Assembly: GCF_030291075.1 (NCBI RefSeq)
Contig: NZ_CP127407.1
Span: forward strand, 2,602,001 to 2,666,000
Direction: 5' to 3'
Length of the DNA: 64,000 bases
From: Stenotrophomonas sp. 57
GTDB lineage: Bacteria; Pseudomonadota; Gammaproteobacteria; Xanthomonadales; Xanthomonadaceae
Shown here one piece after another: positions 39,733-47,532 of this stretch. The notes under the pieces were generated by a model. That model was not told the origin of the DNA. It worked only from the letters and a program-made list of their open reading frames with translations, and searched no databases. The first letter of the stretch is position 1. Every line of letters starts with the position of its first letter. A program made the translations under genes and the position numbers.

Positions 39733-40426
39733 GAGACCACCTGACAACTACGCGCCTGAGTTCGGTCGGCGACTTGTTCAGCTTCTTGCAGCGCGGGGAA
39801 TCCCCCGCCGCGGCGCCGGTGCGTACCTGCAGAGGACCTATCGTGTTTCCAATGTGACCGCGAACGACTGGCTGAATGGAAAGTTCCGCCCCGAGATTGA
39901 TACCGCCCGCCAGATCGCGGTTGACCATGGGGCTGACTTCGACGAACTCTACTTCGGCACCGATAGGGCAGCACCAAGCGATCAGGACTACACCGACGTT
40001 GTTGGCTACTCTCAGGCTGTTGGCTTGGGCGCCGCCGGCGCAGAGGCCGAGGAGTACGCCGAGACCCATAGCCTCAAGTTCAAAAAGACCAGCCTCAGGC
40101 GTCGTGGTATCTATGGTCGCAACCTTGCTATCTACTATGGCAAGGGCGACTCCATGGAACCCACCATCGAAGATGGCGATGCGATCTTGTTCGACGTGTC
40201 TGATACCCGAGTCGTTGACGGTTGCCTGTACGTTATCCAGGTACACGGCGCGGCTAACCCGGAGTACTACGTGAAAAGAGCGCTGGTCCTAGACGGCACA
40301 GTCTTCTTCAGTAGCGACAATCCCAAGGGCGACCACCATTGGCAAAAGCCTAGAAGAATGGACTCAAAACGCGAGCCGATCACGGTCGTTGGGCGAGTCC
40401 ATTGGATTGGCGGTTGGGCCGACTGA
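39725..40426 (+). CDS. CI-like repressor (HTH plus S24/LexA-like peptidase)
   Basis: The 233-residue product has an N-terminal DNA-binding part (about 1-75, including GAYLQRTYRVSNVTANDWLNGKFRPEIDTARQIA), a linker with an Ala-Gly candidate cleavage site (GLGAAGAEAEE, near 104-105) and the S24 domain, with catalytic Ser143 in GKGDSMEPTI and Lys184 in YYVKRAL. It should be cut after RecA activation, giving induction. It is followed by TGATG. Confidence 0.9.
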   Translation: MPKRPPDNYAPEFGRRLVQLLAARGIPRRGAGAYLQRTYRVSNVTANDWLNGKFRPEIDTARQIAVDHGADFDELYFGTDRAAPSDQDYTDVVGYSQAVGLGAAGAEAEEYAETHSLKFKKTSLRRRGIYGRNLAIYYGKGDSMEPTIEDGDAILFDVSDTRVVDGCLYVIQVHGAANPEYYVKRALVLDGTVFFSSDNPKGDHHWQKPRRMDSKREPITVVGRVHWIGGWAD

Positions 40427-40881
40427 TGAGCACCGACCCTGCGAGCATCGGGAAGATCCTGATTTCATTCATAGCCGGCGTTGTCGTAACCGCGGTAGGC
40501 GCTGCGTCCATCTGGCCAAGACCTGCGGCTGATCAGGGCACGCCATTGCGTGTGGATGAGAATGCCTCGGTGGCACGCGGTAAAGACCAGGCGCACGATG
40601 TCGGGCCTGGCCAAGCCTCGCGAGAGACTGAGAAGACTGAAGTCTGCAAGGTTGCCGCAGACTACGCCCGTAGCATCATGGATGGGCGGCAGCATGGTGT
40701 CGCAATGTCACGAGTCATGGACTTGGCTAAGGAAGCGGATCCGGCCATAGCACCCCTACTGACCAAGATGGTCGTTGATGCATACGACAGGCCTAGGATG
40801 GCGGTTGAACGCAACCGCGAGACCGCGGTACGGGATTTCGAGAACGAAGCGTTTCTGACCTGCGTCAAGCAAAGCCAGTGA
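40426..40881 (+). CDS. Membrane-anchored protein cotranscribed with the repressor
   Basis: The 151-residue product has one membrane segment near the start (ILISFIAGVVVTAVGAASIW) and a helical, charged C-terminal part of about 115 residues (VCKVAADYARSIMDGRQHG, LLTKMVVDAYDRPRM). The ATG overlaps the cI-like stop (TGATG). Genes next to cI and expressed in the lysogen often protect the host against other phages (superinfection exclusion), so this is a plausible role, not shown. Confidence 0.65.
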   Translation: MSTDPASIGKILISFIAGVVVTAVGAASIWPRPAADQGTPLRVDENASVARGKDQAHDVGPGQASRETEKTEVCKVAADYARSIMDGRQHGVAMSRVMDLAKEADPAIAPLLTKMVVDAYDRPRMAVERNRETAVRDFENEAFLTCVKQSQ

Positions 40882-40938
40882 GCCACAGCTAAGACGGCTC
40901 ATTCAGCGGCAAGGACCTTGATGAACAAGTTCATAAAT

Positions 40939-40984
40939 ATATTAGGCTCAACCTATTGACGCTATATTAGGTTTGGCCTAATTT
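40939..40984 (+). promoter_or_regulatory. Rightward early promoter (PL-like) with two operators
   Basis: TTGACG (40956-40961), a 17-bp spacer and TAATTT (40979-40984) form a promoter. ATATTAGG-N5-CCTATT (40939-40957) and ATATTAGG-N5-CCTAAT (40964-40982) are repressor sites of the same consensus as those near cro. They lie over the -35 and between the -35 and -10 boxes. Confidence 0.8.
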
Positions 40985-41038
40985 TGCCTCCAGCCGCCCA
41001 CGAAGCCTCTCAGCAGAGGCAGGGCGCCGGAGACCAGC

Positions 41039-41149
41039 ATGCGCACCGCAAACCGGCCCCTCTGGGCCACCCTACGCCCCATCGCCGCCGCCTTCGCGGC
41101 CGCGTTCGGCGAGGCCTTCAGCAGCTGCGTCAGCAGCAGGAAGGCCTGA
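41039..41149 (+). CDS. Small early peptide (36 aa)
   Basis: A short frame MRTANRPLWATLRPIAAAF to SSRKA, with GGAG upstream of ATG and an amphipathic, Ala-rich body. First gene after the PL-like promoter. Short, so probability is modest. Confidence 0.45.
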   Translation: MRTANRPLWATLRPIAAAFAAAFGEAFSSCVSSRKA

Positions 41150-41152
41150 GCC

Positions 41153-41389
41153 ATGGCCGCGATCACCACCACCAGCCGTGGCGCAGCCAGCGCCGAAACC
41201 CGGGCTCACGCCGGAACCATCGTCGTCAAGGTCGGTGGCACCGCGCTGCTCAGCCTGACATCGGCCGAGGCCCGCGAGCTGGCCGAGCACCTGGCCGTGT
41301 GCGCCCACGCGATCGACGAAGGCGCGACCGAAGTCGCCACCATTGCCCGCTCCCAGCCGCTGGCTCTCCGGCAGGCGGTGGCCGCGTGA
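41153..41389 (+). CDS. Early phage hypothetical protein (78 aa)
   Basis: The frame has TIVVKVGGTALLSLTSAEARELAEHLAVCAHAI, a compact alpha-beta pattern. Its stop overlaps the GTG of the next gene (GTGA). No family recognised. Confidence 0.6.
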   Translation: MAAITTTSRGAASAETRAHAGTIVVKVGGTALLSLTSAEARELAEHLAVCAHAIDEGATEVATIARSQPLALRQAVAA

Positions 41390-41625
41390 GCGCCGTCATC
41401 CTGCAGTTCCCGACCCGGCGCGTCCGCGCCAAGGCAGTAGCCGACGCCGTGCGCCTCGCCGCGCTGCGCTTCGGATACCACCCGCACAACGCCGATGTAG
41501 CCGCCGCCATCGCCCGCAAGGACTTCCTCAGCGGCCGATACAGCGCCGCGCGCGCCGTCAGCGAAATGGTCGACCAACTCGGCGCCGCCATGCGTCATAT
41601 GCGCGTCAAAGGCGGTGCCGCGTGA
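41386..41625 (+). CDS. Early phage hypothetical protein (79 aa, GTG start)
   Basis: VSAVILQFPTRRVRAKAVADAVRLAALRFG is followed by a basic helix and ends VKGGAA. GTGA overlap with the next gene. It has the same length and the same C-terminus as that gene. Confidence 0.6.
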   Translation: MSAVILQFPTRRVRAKAVADAVRLAALRFGYHPHNADVAAAIARKDFLSGRYSAARAVSEMVDQLGAAMRHMRVKGGAA

Positions 41626-41861
41626 CCGCCCCTGTCGATGTGCAGCGCCTGCGTGACGCCCTTGCCTGGCACTTGCGGCTGGAGCGCGGCGCCAGCCGCC
41701 GGGCTCGGTACTTCGAGCGCCGAGCAAACAATCCCCGCAATCCGAACCGCGCCGCATCTGCCCGCGTCGCCGCCGGCTACCAGGGTGACGCCGCGAAAGA
41801 CCGTCGCCGCATCGCCGAGCTGCGTTCCGAGTTGGCGAGCGTCAAAGGCGGTGCGGCGTGA
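41622..41861 (+). CDS. Early phage hypothetical protein (79 aa, GTG start)
   Basis: VTAPVDVQRLRDALAWHLRLERGASRRARYFERR is very basic and ends VKGGAA. GTGA overlaps on both sides. Probably binds nucleic acid; not recognised. Confidence 0.6.
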   Translation: MTAPVDVQRLRDALAWHLRLERGASRRARYFERRANNPRNPNRAASARVAAGYQGDAAKDRRRIAELRSELASVKGGAA

Positions 41862-41971
41862 CCGACCACGACTTCTTCGCCGCCATGGCCGTCGGCATCC
41901 CGCCCATCACCCCGCCCGCCGGCCCGGCGCCCTCGCCGGCCGAGCCCACTGCCGAACAGGAGACCGAGTAA
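41858..41971 (+). CDS. Short Pro-rich early peptide (37 aa, GTG start)
   Basis: VTDHDFFAAMAVGIPPITPPAGPAP to QETE. It overlaps both neighbours (GTGA at the start, TAATG at the end). No function suggested. Confidence 0.5.
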   Translation: MTDHDFFAAMAVGIPPITPPAGPAPSPAEPTAEQETE

Positions 41972-42213
41972 TGCGCCACCTGGCCCTGCCCTTCTTCTGC
42001 GCCGTCGTCGTCGGCCTGCTCCTCGGCCTGCTCGCTTGGGCGCTGCGCAACCACCTCGACCAGGTCGCACTGGCCTGCGCCATCGGCGCCGTGTTCTTCG
42101 CGTGGCGCTGCTGGGAAGACCTCCGCACCAGCTGGCCGGCGTTCAAGGCCGAGATGCAGCGCCGCAGCGATGAACGACAGCGCGCGCCGCTCGCCGCCGA
42201 CGACACCCACTGA
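41971..42213 (+). CDS. Small membrane protein (80 aa)
   Basis: MRHLALPFFCAVVVGLLLGLLAWAL and VALACAIGAVFFAWRCWEDLR are two membrane segments, followed by a charged C-terminal tail (KAEMQRRSDERQRAPLAADD). Early inner membrane protein; may affect host functions. Not recognised. Confidence 0.6.
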   Translation: MRHLALPFFCAVVVGLLLGLLAWALRNHLDQVALACAIGAVFFAWRCWEDLRTSWPAFKAEMQRRSDERQRAPLAADDTH

Positions 42214-42290
42214 GCAACCGCCCGCCCGCGGCACCGGGCTCCGTGCCGACCGGACTTCCACAAGTCGGCAACCCATTCCAGGAGTCCAGC

Positions 42291-42500
42291 GTGCGTAACC
42301 AGCTCGACATCTTCGACCACGACCCAGCCCGCATGGCCGCGGTAAACCGCGCCGCAGCCGAGCACGCCCTGACCGATGTGCAGTTCACCGCCGCCGTGCG
42401 CCAGGAGCGCCACGACTACTACGTGAGCGAAGCCGAACGCTGGGAACACCTCGCCGCGCACAGCGCGCGCTCCACCAACAGCAAGGACATGCAGGCATGA
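42291..42500 (+). CDS. Small early protein with a clamp-binding-like peptide (69 aa, GTG start)
   Basis: The product begins VRNQLDIFDHDPARM; QLDIF fits the bacterial sliding clamp-binding consensus QL(S/D)LF. The rest is helical (AAVNRAAAEHALTDVQFTAAVRQERHDYYVSEAERWEHL). AGGAG lies seven bases before GTG. It overlaps the next gene by four bases. Confidence 0.65.
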   Translation: MRNQLDIFDHDPARMAAVNRAAAEHALTDVQFTAAVRQERHDYYVSEAERWEHLAAHSARSTNSKDMQA

Positions 42501-44083
42501 GCAACGACAACAAGACCCTGGCGGACGTGCAGCCCGGTGGGAGGGTGAGGCTGGGGGATGGGCTTTTGCAGAAGGCATATGACGACCTGCGCTACTACGT
42601 TGAAGCCAGTCCCTGCGAACTCGCGCAGCGCGGAATCAGTCGTGAGGATGCGCTGGATATTGCACGAGAATCCGAAGCCGCCCTCTCCGCCCAGACCTCC
42701 ACGGGCGAAACCCTTCCGCCCGAAATGCGCTTCGGCTCTCCGGACTATCTGGACTACCTCGATACTGAGCCCTCCCCGGGTGGTCAGGGGGAGGCGCTGC
42801 CGCCGCTGCCGCCAAAGGACGTAGTTGATACGCACCTTCCGACAGGCGTTCGAATCTACGGCTACACCGCCGAGCAGATGCAGGGCTATGCACGCGCCGC
42901 CCTCGCCGCCCGCCAGCCGGTGGGGGAGACCTTCCAGTCCGGCGTAGCCGAATGGATGGGCCAGTGCTTCCTCCCATCGCTCTACAGCAACATGACCGAG
43001 CGCGGCGACCGCCTGCTGGAAGAGGTGCTGGAGCTGCTGCAGGCCCACGGCTACGACAAGGCGCGCGTGCCCACGCTGGTCGATTACGTGTTCGGTCGTC
43101 CGGTCGGCGATCCTGCGCAGGAAGTCGGCGGCGTCATGGTCACCCTGGCCGGCTATTGCTGGGTGGCGGGCCTGGACATGCACGCTGCTGGCGATGCTGA
43201 GCTGGCTCGGATCACCCAGCCCGAGGTGATGGCGAAGATCCGGGCCAAGCAGGAAGCGAAGAACGCCCTTCACTTCGACACGCCGCTGCCGGGCAATGCC
43301 GCCACCCCGCCCGCGCAGGCCGATCAGGAATATCTGGAGAGTTTGGATCGTGCCCTGGGATGTGTCATCGACGAGCGCGACCGATACCACGAAATGGCCG
43401 ACGACCTGGCCGGCCACATCGCAACCATCACTGGCGTAGATATCGGCGAGCACAGCAGCGCCAACTGCCCTTGGCGGAACGCAATCGAGGCTGCTGAGGA
43501 GTACAAGCCCGCGCAGGCCGTGGACGACCGGTTCCCCGGTGGGTTCCCCGATGCGATTGCATGCGTAAACGAGATTGAAGAACTGGCCGAGGCTCTGCAT
43601 ACGCAAGTGTTCGGGCATGAGTCGGACGGCGAGAGTGGCGCGACTACCGTGCTGCAGATGGTGCGCTACCAGCTCGCTGAGCAGCCCGCGCAGGCCGTGG
43701 ACCTGGCCCCGCGCCCGATGGCAACGGCCCCTCACGACGGAACCATGGTGCGCCTGCTGGTGCAGTTCAAAGAGAACGCCACCGAGGACACCTCCGAACC
43801 AACGTGGACCATCGGCGCGTGCAACGACGATAACGTGGGCGAGGATGAACGTATCGGCTGGCAGTTCGCTGGCTGGTGCTGGACGCACGACCACTTCACT
43901 GAGGGTAAGGGCACGCCAGTCGGCTGGCTGCCGATGATCGACTCAGCGCAGGCCGTGGACCTGGGCGCGGTTCGTGACATTGCTCGCAAGGCGTTTAGCG
44001 TTGCCCTGCCAGGAAGCGAGGTCGATGCCGAACTTAAAAAGCTTCTGGCCGTGATCGACGGCAAGGCGGTGGGCAATGGCTGA
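42497..44083 (+). CDS. Mosaic early protein with MazG-like and DUF551-like modules
   Basis: The 528-residue product is modular. Residues about 148-235 contain a MazG-like dNTP pyrophosphatase motif (ERGDRLLEEVLELLQAHGYD, then DPAQEVGGVMVTLAGYCWVAGLD). Near 400-480 a DUF551-like module carries LAPRPMATAPHDGTMVRLLVQF and WQFAGWCWTHDHF...GWLPMI. Short linkers of the AQAVD or AQADQ type separate the modules four times. It may change nucleotide pools or be a multi-part accessory protein. Confidence 0.65.
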   Translation: MSNDNKTLADVQPGGRVRLGDGLLQKAYDDLRYYVEASPCELAQRGISREDALDIARESEAALSAQTSTGETLPPEMRFGSPDYLDYLDTEPSPGGQGEALPPLPPKDVVDTHLPTGVRIYGYTAEQMQGYARAALAARQPVGETFQSGVAEWMGQCFLPSLYSNMTERGDRLLEEVLELLQAHGYDKARVPTLVDYVFGRPVGDPAQEVGGVMVTLAGYCWVAGLDMHAAGDAELARITQPEVMAKIRAKQEAKNALHFDTPLPGNAATPPAQADQEYLESLDRALGCVIDERDRYHEMADDLAGHIATITGVDIGEHSSANCPWRNAIEAAEEYKPAQAVDDRFPGGFPDAIACVNEIEELAEALHTQVFGHESDGESGATTVLQMVRYQLAEQPAQAVDLAPRPMATAPHDGTMVRLLVQFKENATEDTSEPTWTIGACNDDNVGEDERIGWQFAGWCWTHDHFTEGKGTPVGWLPMIDSAQAVDLGAVRDIARKAFSVALPGSEVDAELKKLLAVIDGKAVGNG

Positions 44084-44396
44084 CCAGCTGCTCACCGCTG
44101 CAATGGATCGGGCTGAGTCGCCCCAGTCCGCCTACGCCCATGGCCCGGTGTGGGATGCCTTCGGCCTGACCCGCGCCGCATACCTGGTCGTTCCTCGCAG
44201 AACGCTCCAGTCCATGCCGCTGGAATGGCAGCAGCGCTTCGTCGCGCTGATGGACGAAGCACACGCCCACCTGCCCGCCGAGGCTTTCCCCGACTACACC
44301 GTGCAGCGCCAAGAGCGCGGCAGGTTCACGACCGACCCGCTGCGTGACTACCGCCACACCGGCCCCATCGCACCCAAGGATTCCTCCAATGGCTGA
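44076..44396 (+). CDS. Early phage hypothetical protein (106 aa)
   Basis: MADQLLTAAMDRAESPQSAYAHGPVWDAFGLTRAAYLVVPRRTLQSMPLEWQQRFVALMDEAH resembles small proteins placed next to phage methyltransferases. Overlaps both neighbours by eight bases. Confidence 0.6.
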   Translation: MADQLLTAAMDRAESPQSAYAHGPVWDAFGLTRAAYLVVPRRTLQSMPLEWQQRFVALMDEAHAHLPAEAFPDYTVQRQERGRFTTDPLRDYRHTGPIAPKDSSNG

Positions 44397-46482
44397 CGGC
44401 TCCCGCGCTTTCAACTTCCCTATGCCGCAGCGCTCCCGCCTGCGCCCCGGCGAGATCGTCGTGGATCTGTTCGCCGGCGGTGGCGGGGCATCGGAAGGGC
44501 TCAAGCAGGCCCTTGGCATCGATCCCGCCCTGGCCTACAACCACGACGAGCTGGCCATCGGCATGCACGCCGCCAACCACCCGCTGACCCAACACCACCG
44601 CGAGGATATCTGGCACGCCGACCCTCGCGTGGACGTGGCCGGCCGGCCCATCGGCTGGTTCCATGCCTCGCCGGACTGCACGCACTTCAGCCAGGCCAAG
44701 GGCGGCCAGCCGCGCAGCCGGAAGACCCGTGCCCTGTCGTGGGTGGTGCTGAAGTGGGTTGGCCAGCTGCTTCGCGCGGATCGCCTGCACGGCACCAACA
44801 CCGCGCCGCGCATCATCTCCATGGAGAACGTCTGGCAGATCCTGACCTGGGGCCCGCTGGTGGCCAAGCGCTGCAAGACCAGCGGCCGCGTCATCAAGAT
44901 GGATGGCACCGTAGCAGCGCGCGGCGAGCGCGTTCCGGTCGAGAACCAGCAGCTGGTCCCGGACAAACGCCACAGCGGTCGCACCTGGCAGCAGTTCGTG
45001 GCCGCACTGCGGGCGCTGGGCTACGCGGTCGAATGGCGCAAGCTGGTGGCCAGCGACTATGGCGCCGGCACCAGCCGCGAACGCCTGTTCCTGCTCGGCC
45101 GCCGCGATGGCGAGCAGATCGTGTGGCCAGAGGCCAGCCACGGCCCCGCGCCCGGCCAGACGCCGCGCGTCACCGCCGCCGACTGCCTGGACTTCTCCAT
45201 CCCCTGCCCGTCCATCTTCACCCGTTCCCGGCCGCTGGCCGACGCCACCATGCGCCGCATCGCAAAGGGCGTCATGCGCCACGTCATCAACTCGGCCGAT
45301 CCGTTCATTGTCCCGGTGACGCACCAGGGCGGCGACCGCGTGCACGACGTGCGGGATCCGATGCGCACGATCACTGCCGCCAACCGCGGCGAGCTGATGC
45401 TGGCAGCGCCGGAACTGGCACCCTTCATCACCGAGCACGCCAATGCCAGCACCCAGCGCACGATGGCTGTGGACGAACCCCTGCGCACGCTCTGTGCCGA
45501 GGTGAAGGGCGGCCACTTCTCCGTGGTCACTCCGATCCTTGCCGGTGTGGGAGGCCGGGCCGGCCAGTCGGAGCCGCGCTCCGGTGACGACCCGCTGTAT
45601 ACGATGACCGCGAAGGCAGATACCGCGCTGGTCGCGCCGGTCCTGGTGCAGACCGGCTACGGCGAACGCGAGGGCCAGGCACCGCGCGCATTGGACCTGC
45701 AGCGACCGCTGGGCACGGTGGTGGCCGGTGGCGTCAAGCACGCGGTCGCCGCGCCGCACCTCGTGAAGTTCCGAGGCGACAGCATCGGCACGCCGGCAAC
45801 TGAGCCAGTGCCGACGATCACCTCTGGTGCCGGTGCCGCGCGCCCGGCTGGCGCGGCGCACGCGTTGGGCGTGTCTGCCGCTACGCTGGTCACCCTGCGC
45901 AACAACATGGCCGGCGCGGACCCGCAAGAGCCGCTGTCGACCATTGCCGCGCAGGGTGAGCACCACGCGCTGGCTACTGCATTCCTGGAGCAAGCCAACG
46001 GTGGCTTCTACGAGGGCGGCGGGCGCGATGCGCGCAACCCGGTCAGCACGATCACAGCCACCGGCAGCCAGCAGCAGCTGGTAACCGCAGACCTGGCGCA
46101 GCTGTCGCCGGAGCACCAGGAAGGCGCGCTGCGCGTCGCAGCCTTCCTGGTGAAGTACTACGGCAGCGGGATCGCCGTGGATCTGCACGACCCCGTGGAC
46201 ACGGTGACCACCAAGGATCGCTTGGCGCTGGTGACCGTCCACATTCAAGGCACGCCATACGTGATCGTGGATATCGGCCTGCGCATGCTCAAGCCGCACG
46301 AGCTGTACCGCGCCCAGGGCTTCCCGCCCGGCTACATCATCGATCGCACGGCCAACGGCACGCCGCTCAGCACCAGCGCCGCCGTGCGCATGGTCGGCAA
46401 CAGCGTGAGCCCGCCACCGCTGCGTGCCCTGGCCGAGGCGAATCTTGACCGGGTCCCGGCCGACATGGCGGTGGCGGCATGA
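44389..46482 (+). CDS. C5-type DNA cytosine methyltransferase with a repeat-filled target region
   Basis: The 697-residue product has motif I (VVDLFAGGGGASEGL), the PxC-type motif IV (HASPDCTHFS, Cys97 as nucleophile), motif VI (SMENVWQIL), motif VIII (GAGTSRERLFLLGRR) and, at the end, motifs IX-X (HELYRAQGFP, RMVGNSVSPPPLRALAEANL). The region between is about 300 residues (about 323-615) and made of some eight units with the core (D/E/R)P(M/L/V)xT(I/V/M). It methylates cytosine in DNA. AAGGA precedes the chosen ATG. Confidence 0.93.
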   Translation: MADGSRAFNFPMPQRSRLRPGEIVVDLFAGGGGASEGLKQALGIDPALAYNHDELAIGMHAANHPLTQHHREDIWHADPRVDVAGRPIGWFHASPDCTHFSQAKGGQPRSRKTRALSWVVLKWVGQLLRADRLHGTNTAPRIISMENVWQILTWGPLVAKRCKTSGRVIKMDGTVAARGERVPVENQQLVPDKRHSGRTWQQFVAALRALGYAVEWRKLVASDYGAGTSRERLFLLGRRDGEQIVWPEASHGPAPGQTPRVTAADCLDFSIPCPSIFTRSRPLADATMRRIAKGVMRHVINSADPFIVPVTHQGGDRVHDVRDPMRTITAANRGELMLAAPELAPFITEHANASTQRTMAVDEPLRTLCAEVKGGHFSVVTPILAGVGGRAGQSEPRSGDDPLYTMTAKADTALVAPVLVQTGYGEREGQAPRALDLQRPLGTVVAGGVKHAVAAPHLVKFRGDSIGTPATEPVPTITSGAGAARPAGAAHALGVSAATLVTLRNNMAGADPQEPLSTIAAQGEHHALATAFLEQANGGFYEGGGRDARNPVSTITATGSQQQLVTADLAQLSPEHQEGALRVAAFLVKYYGSGIAVDLHDPVDTVTTKDRLALVTVHIQGTPYVIVDIGLRMLKPHELYRAQGFPPGYIIDRTANGTPLSTSAAVRMVGNSVSPPPLRALAEANLDRVPADMAVAA

Positions 46483-46673
46483 CCGGCGCTGCCTTGGCCA
46501 AGCACGTCGCCCGCGTGCTGCTGACCGAATGCCGGGCGCGCCGACACGGCCTCGGCTTCTGGTTCGCCTTCAACGCTGCACAGCGCGCGCGCATGCGCGC
46601 GACCGCTCCCGCACCACTGCCTGCATCGCCACGCGCACCGGCACTGCCGGCCCAACTGGACCTATTCCCATGA
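46479..46673 (+). CDS. Small protein ending in a clamp-binding-like peptide (64 aa)
   Basis: The product has a basic helical body (LLTECRARRHGLGFWFAFNAAQRARMRA), a Pro/Ala-rich linker and ends PAQLDLFP, where QLDLF matches the sliding clamp-binding consensus. ATGA overlap with the methyltransferase. Not otherwise recognised. Confidence 0.6.
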   Translation: MTGAALAKHVARVLLTECRARRHGLGFWFAFNAAQRARMRATAPAPLPASPRAPALPAQLDLFP

Positions 46674-46678
46674 CCGCT

Positions 46679-47161
46679 CTATCGCTTCCGCTCCGCCTCA
46701 AGCTCCCCCAGCACGGCCGCCAGGCCGCGATTGCTGGCAATAGCTCGATCATGCCGGGTCTCCCCGGGCTTTCCCGCATTGAGCCATTCCTTCGCTCGCG
46801 TCCGAAGCACCAGGTTTGCCGCTTCCAGAACTACATGGTGGCGAGCATTCCTCTGCCCAATCGCGAGCCGCGGGCCGAACACAGTCAGCAGCGTCGCGCC
46901 CGGCTCCAGAAGCTGTTGCGCCGCATCGCCCTCCAGGTGCTCACCATGGTGAACCTGCCTGGCCAGTGCCTCCAAGAGATCGGCCAGCGATCGGTCAGCG
47001 CCAGGAGCCATGGCGGCTCGGATCTGCTGCCGCTGCCAATGCGTCGTCGGCCTCTTGGCCAATACCAAGTCCTGAACGTCAGCGCTCTGTCGAAGAGCGC
47101 CCGCCTCAGCCTTGGCGCGGAGCCACAACTCCGCATGCGTCGAATTCGCATATTGACTCAT
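46679..47161 (-). CDS. Helical hypothetical protein, antisense to the early operon (160 aa)
   Basis: The product begins MSQYANSTHAELWLRAKAEAGALRQ and is mainly helical, including HWQRQQIRAAMAPGADRSLADLLEALARQ. The plus-strand frame over the same bases reads like noise (Ser/Arg/Pro-rich), while this frame has a protein-like composition. A TACACT -10-like box stands a few bases before the ATG, suggesting a short leader. Confidence 0.6.
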   Translation of the reverse strand: MSQYANSTHAELWLRAKAEAGALRQSADVQDLVLAKRPTTHWQRQQIRAAMAPGADRSLADLLEALARQVHHGEHLEGDAAQQLLEPGATLLTVFGPRLAIGQRNARHHVVLEAANLVLRTRAKEWLNAGKPGETRHDRAIASNRGLAAVLGELEAERKR

Positions 47162-47212
47162 GCACCCCAGTGTAGCGCCAGCCATTCCCCGCATTTCCAT
47201 CGGAGCTGACAC

Positions 47213-47521
47213 ATGACCCAGGAACATATCAGCCACCCGGAAGGGTTGCCGAGCTGCGCCGCCGGCCACCGAGCGCGCCACATCCACGACAAGCGCTGCG
47301 CGTCTGCCGGCGGCGGCCACCTGGTCGAGTGCGCCTGCAGGTCGACCAGCAAGCATTCCGATCCTGATGCAGCCATTGCAGCGTGGCGCCGCCTCAACCG
47401 CCCGGCGCGCAGCGCGCGGCCGGCCGCGGCTGCTGCGGCGGCCGACAACGTCCTGCAGTTCCAGCTCGGCCTGGCCGAGCGCAAACCCAAGACCCAGCGC
47501 GCGGCGCTGGCGTCGATCTGA
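47213..47521 (+). CDS. Phage hypothetical protein with Cys/His-rich N-terminus (102 aa)
   Basis: GGAG precedes the ATG. The first half has CAAGHRARHIHDKRCASAGGGHLVECACRST with several Cys and His residues (zinc-binding candidate) and AIAAWRRLNRP, common in phage proteins next to excisionases. The rest is Ala-rich and basic. Confidence 0.6.
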   Translation: MTQEHISHPEGLPSCAAGHRARHIHDKRCASAGGGHLVECACRSTSKHSDPDAAIAAWRRLNRPARSARPAAAAAAADNVLQFQLGLAERKPKTQRAALASI

Positions 47522-47532
47522 AGGAGGGAATC

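Noticed and set aside
44326..46299. Minus-strand frame of about 650 codons opposite the methyltransferase
   Set aside because: No ribosome site or domain; the plus-strand methyltransferase motifs are clear.
46670..47209. Plus-strand 179-codon frame following the 64-residue gene
   Set aside because: It could continue the operon by ATGA overlap, but the amino acid composition is poor (Ser/Arg/Pro/Gln) and the minus frame over the same bases is more protein-like.
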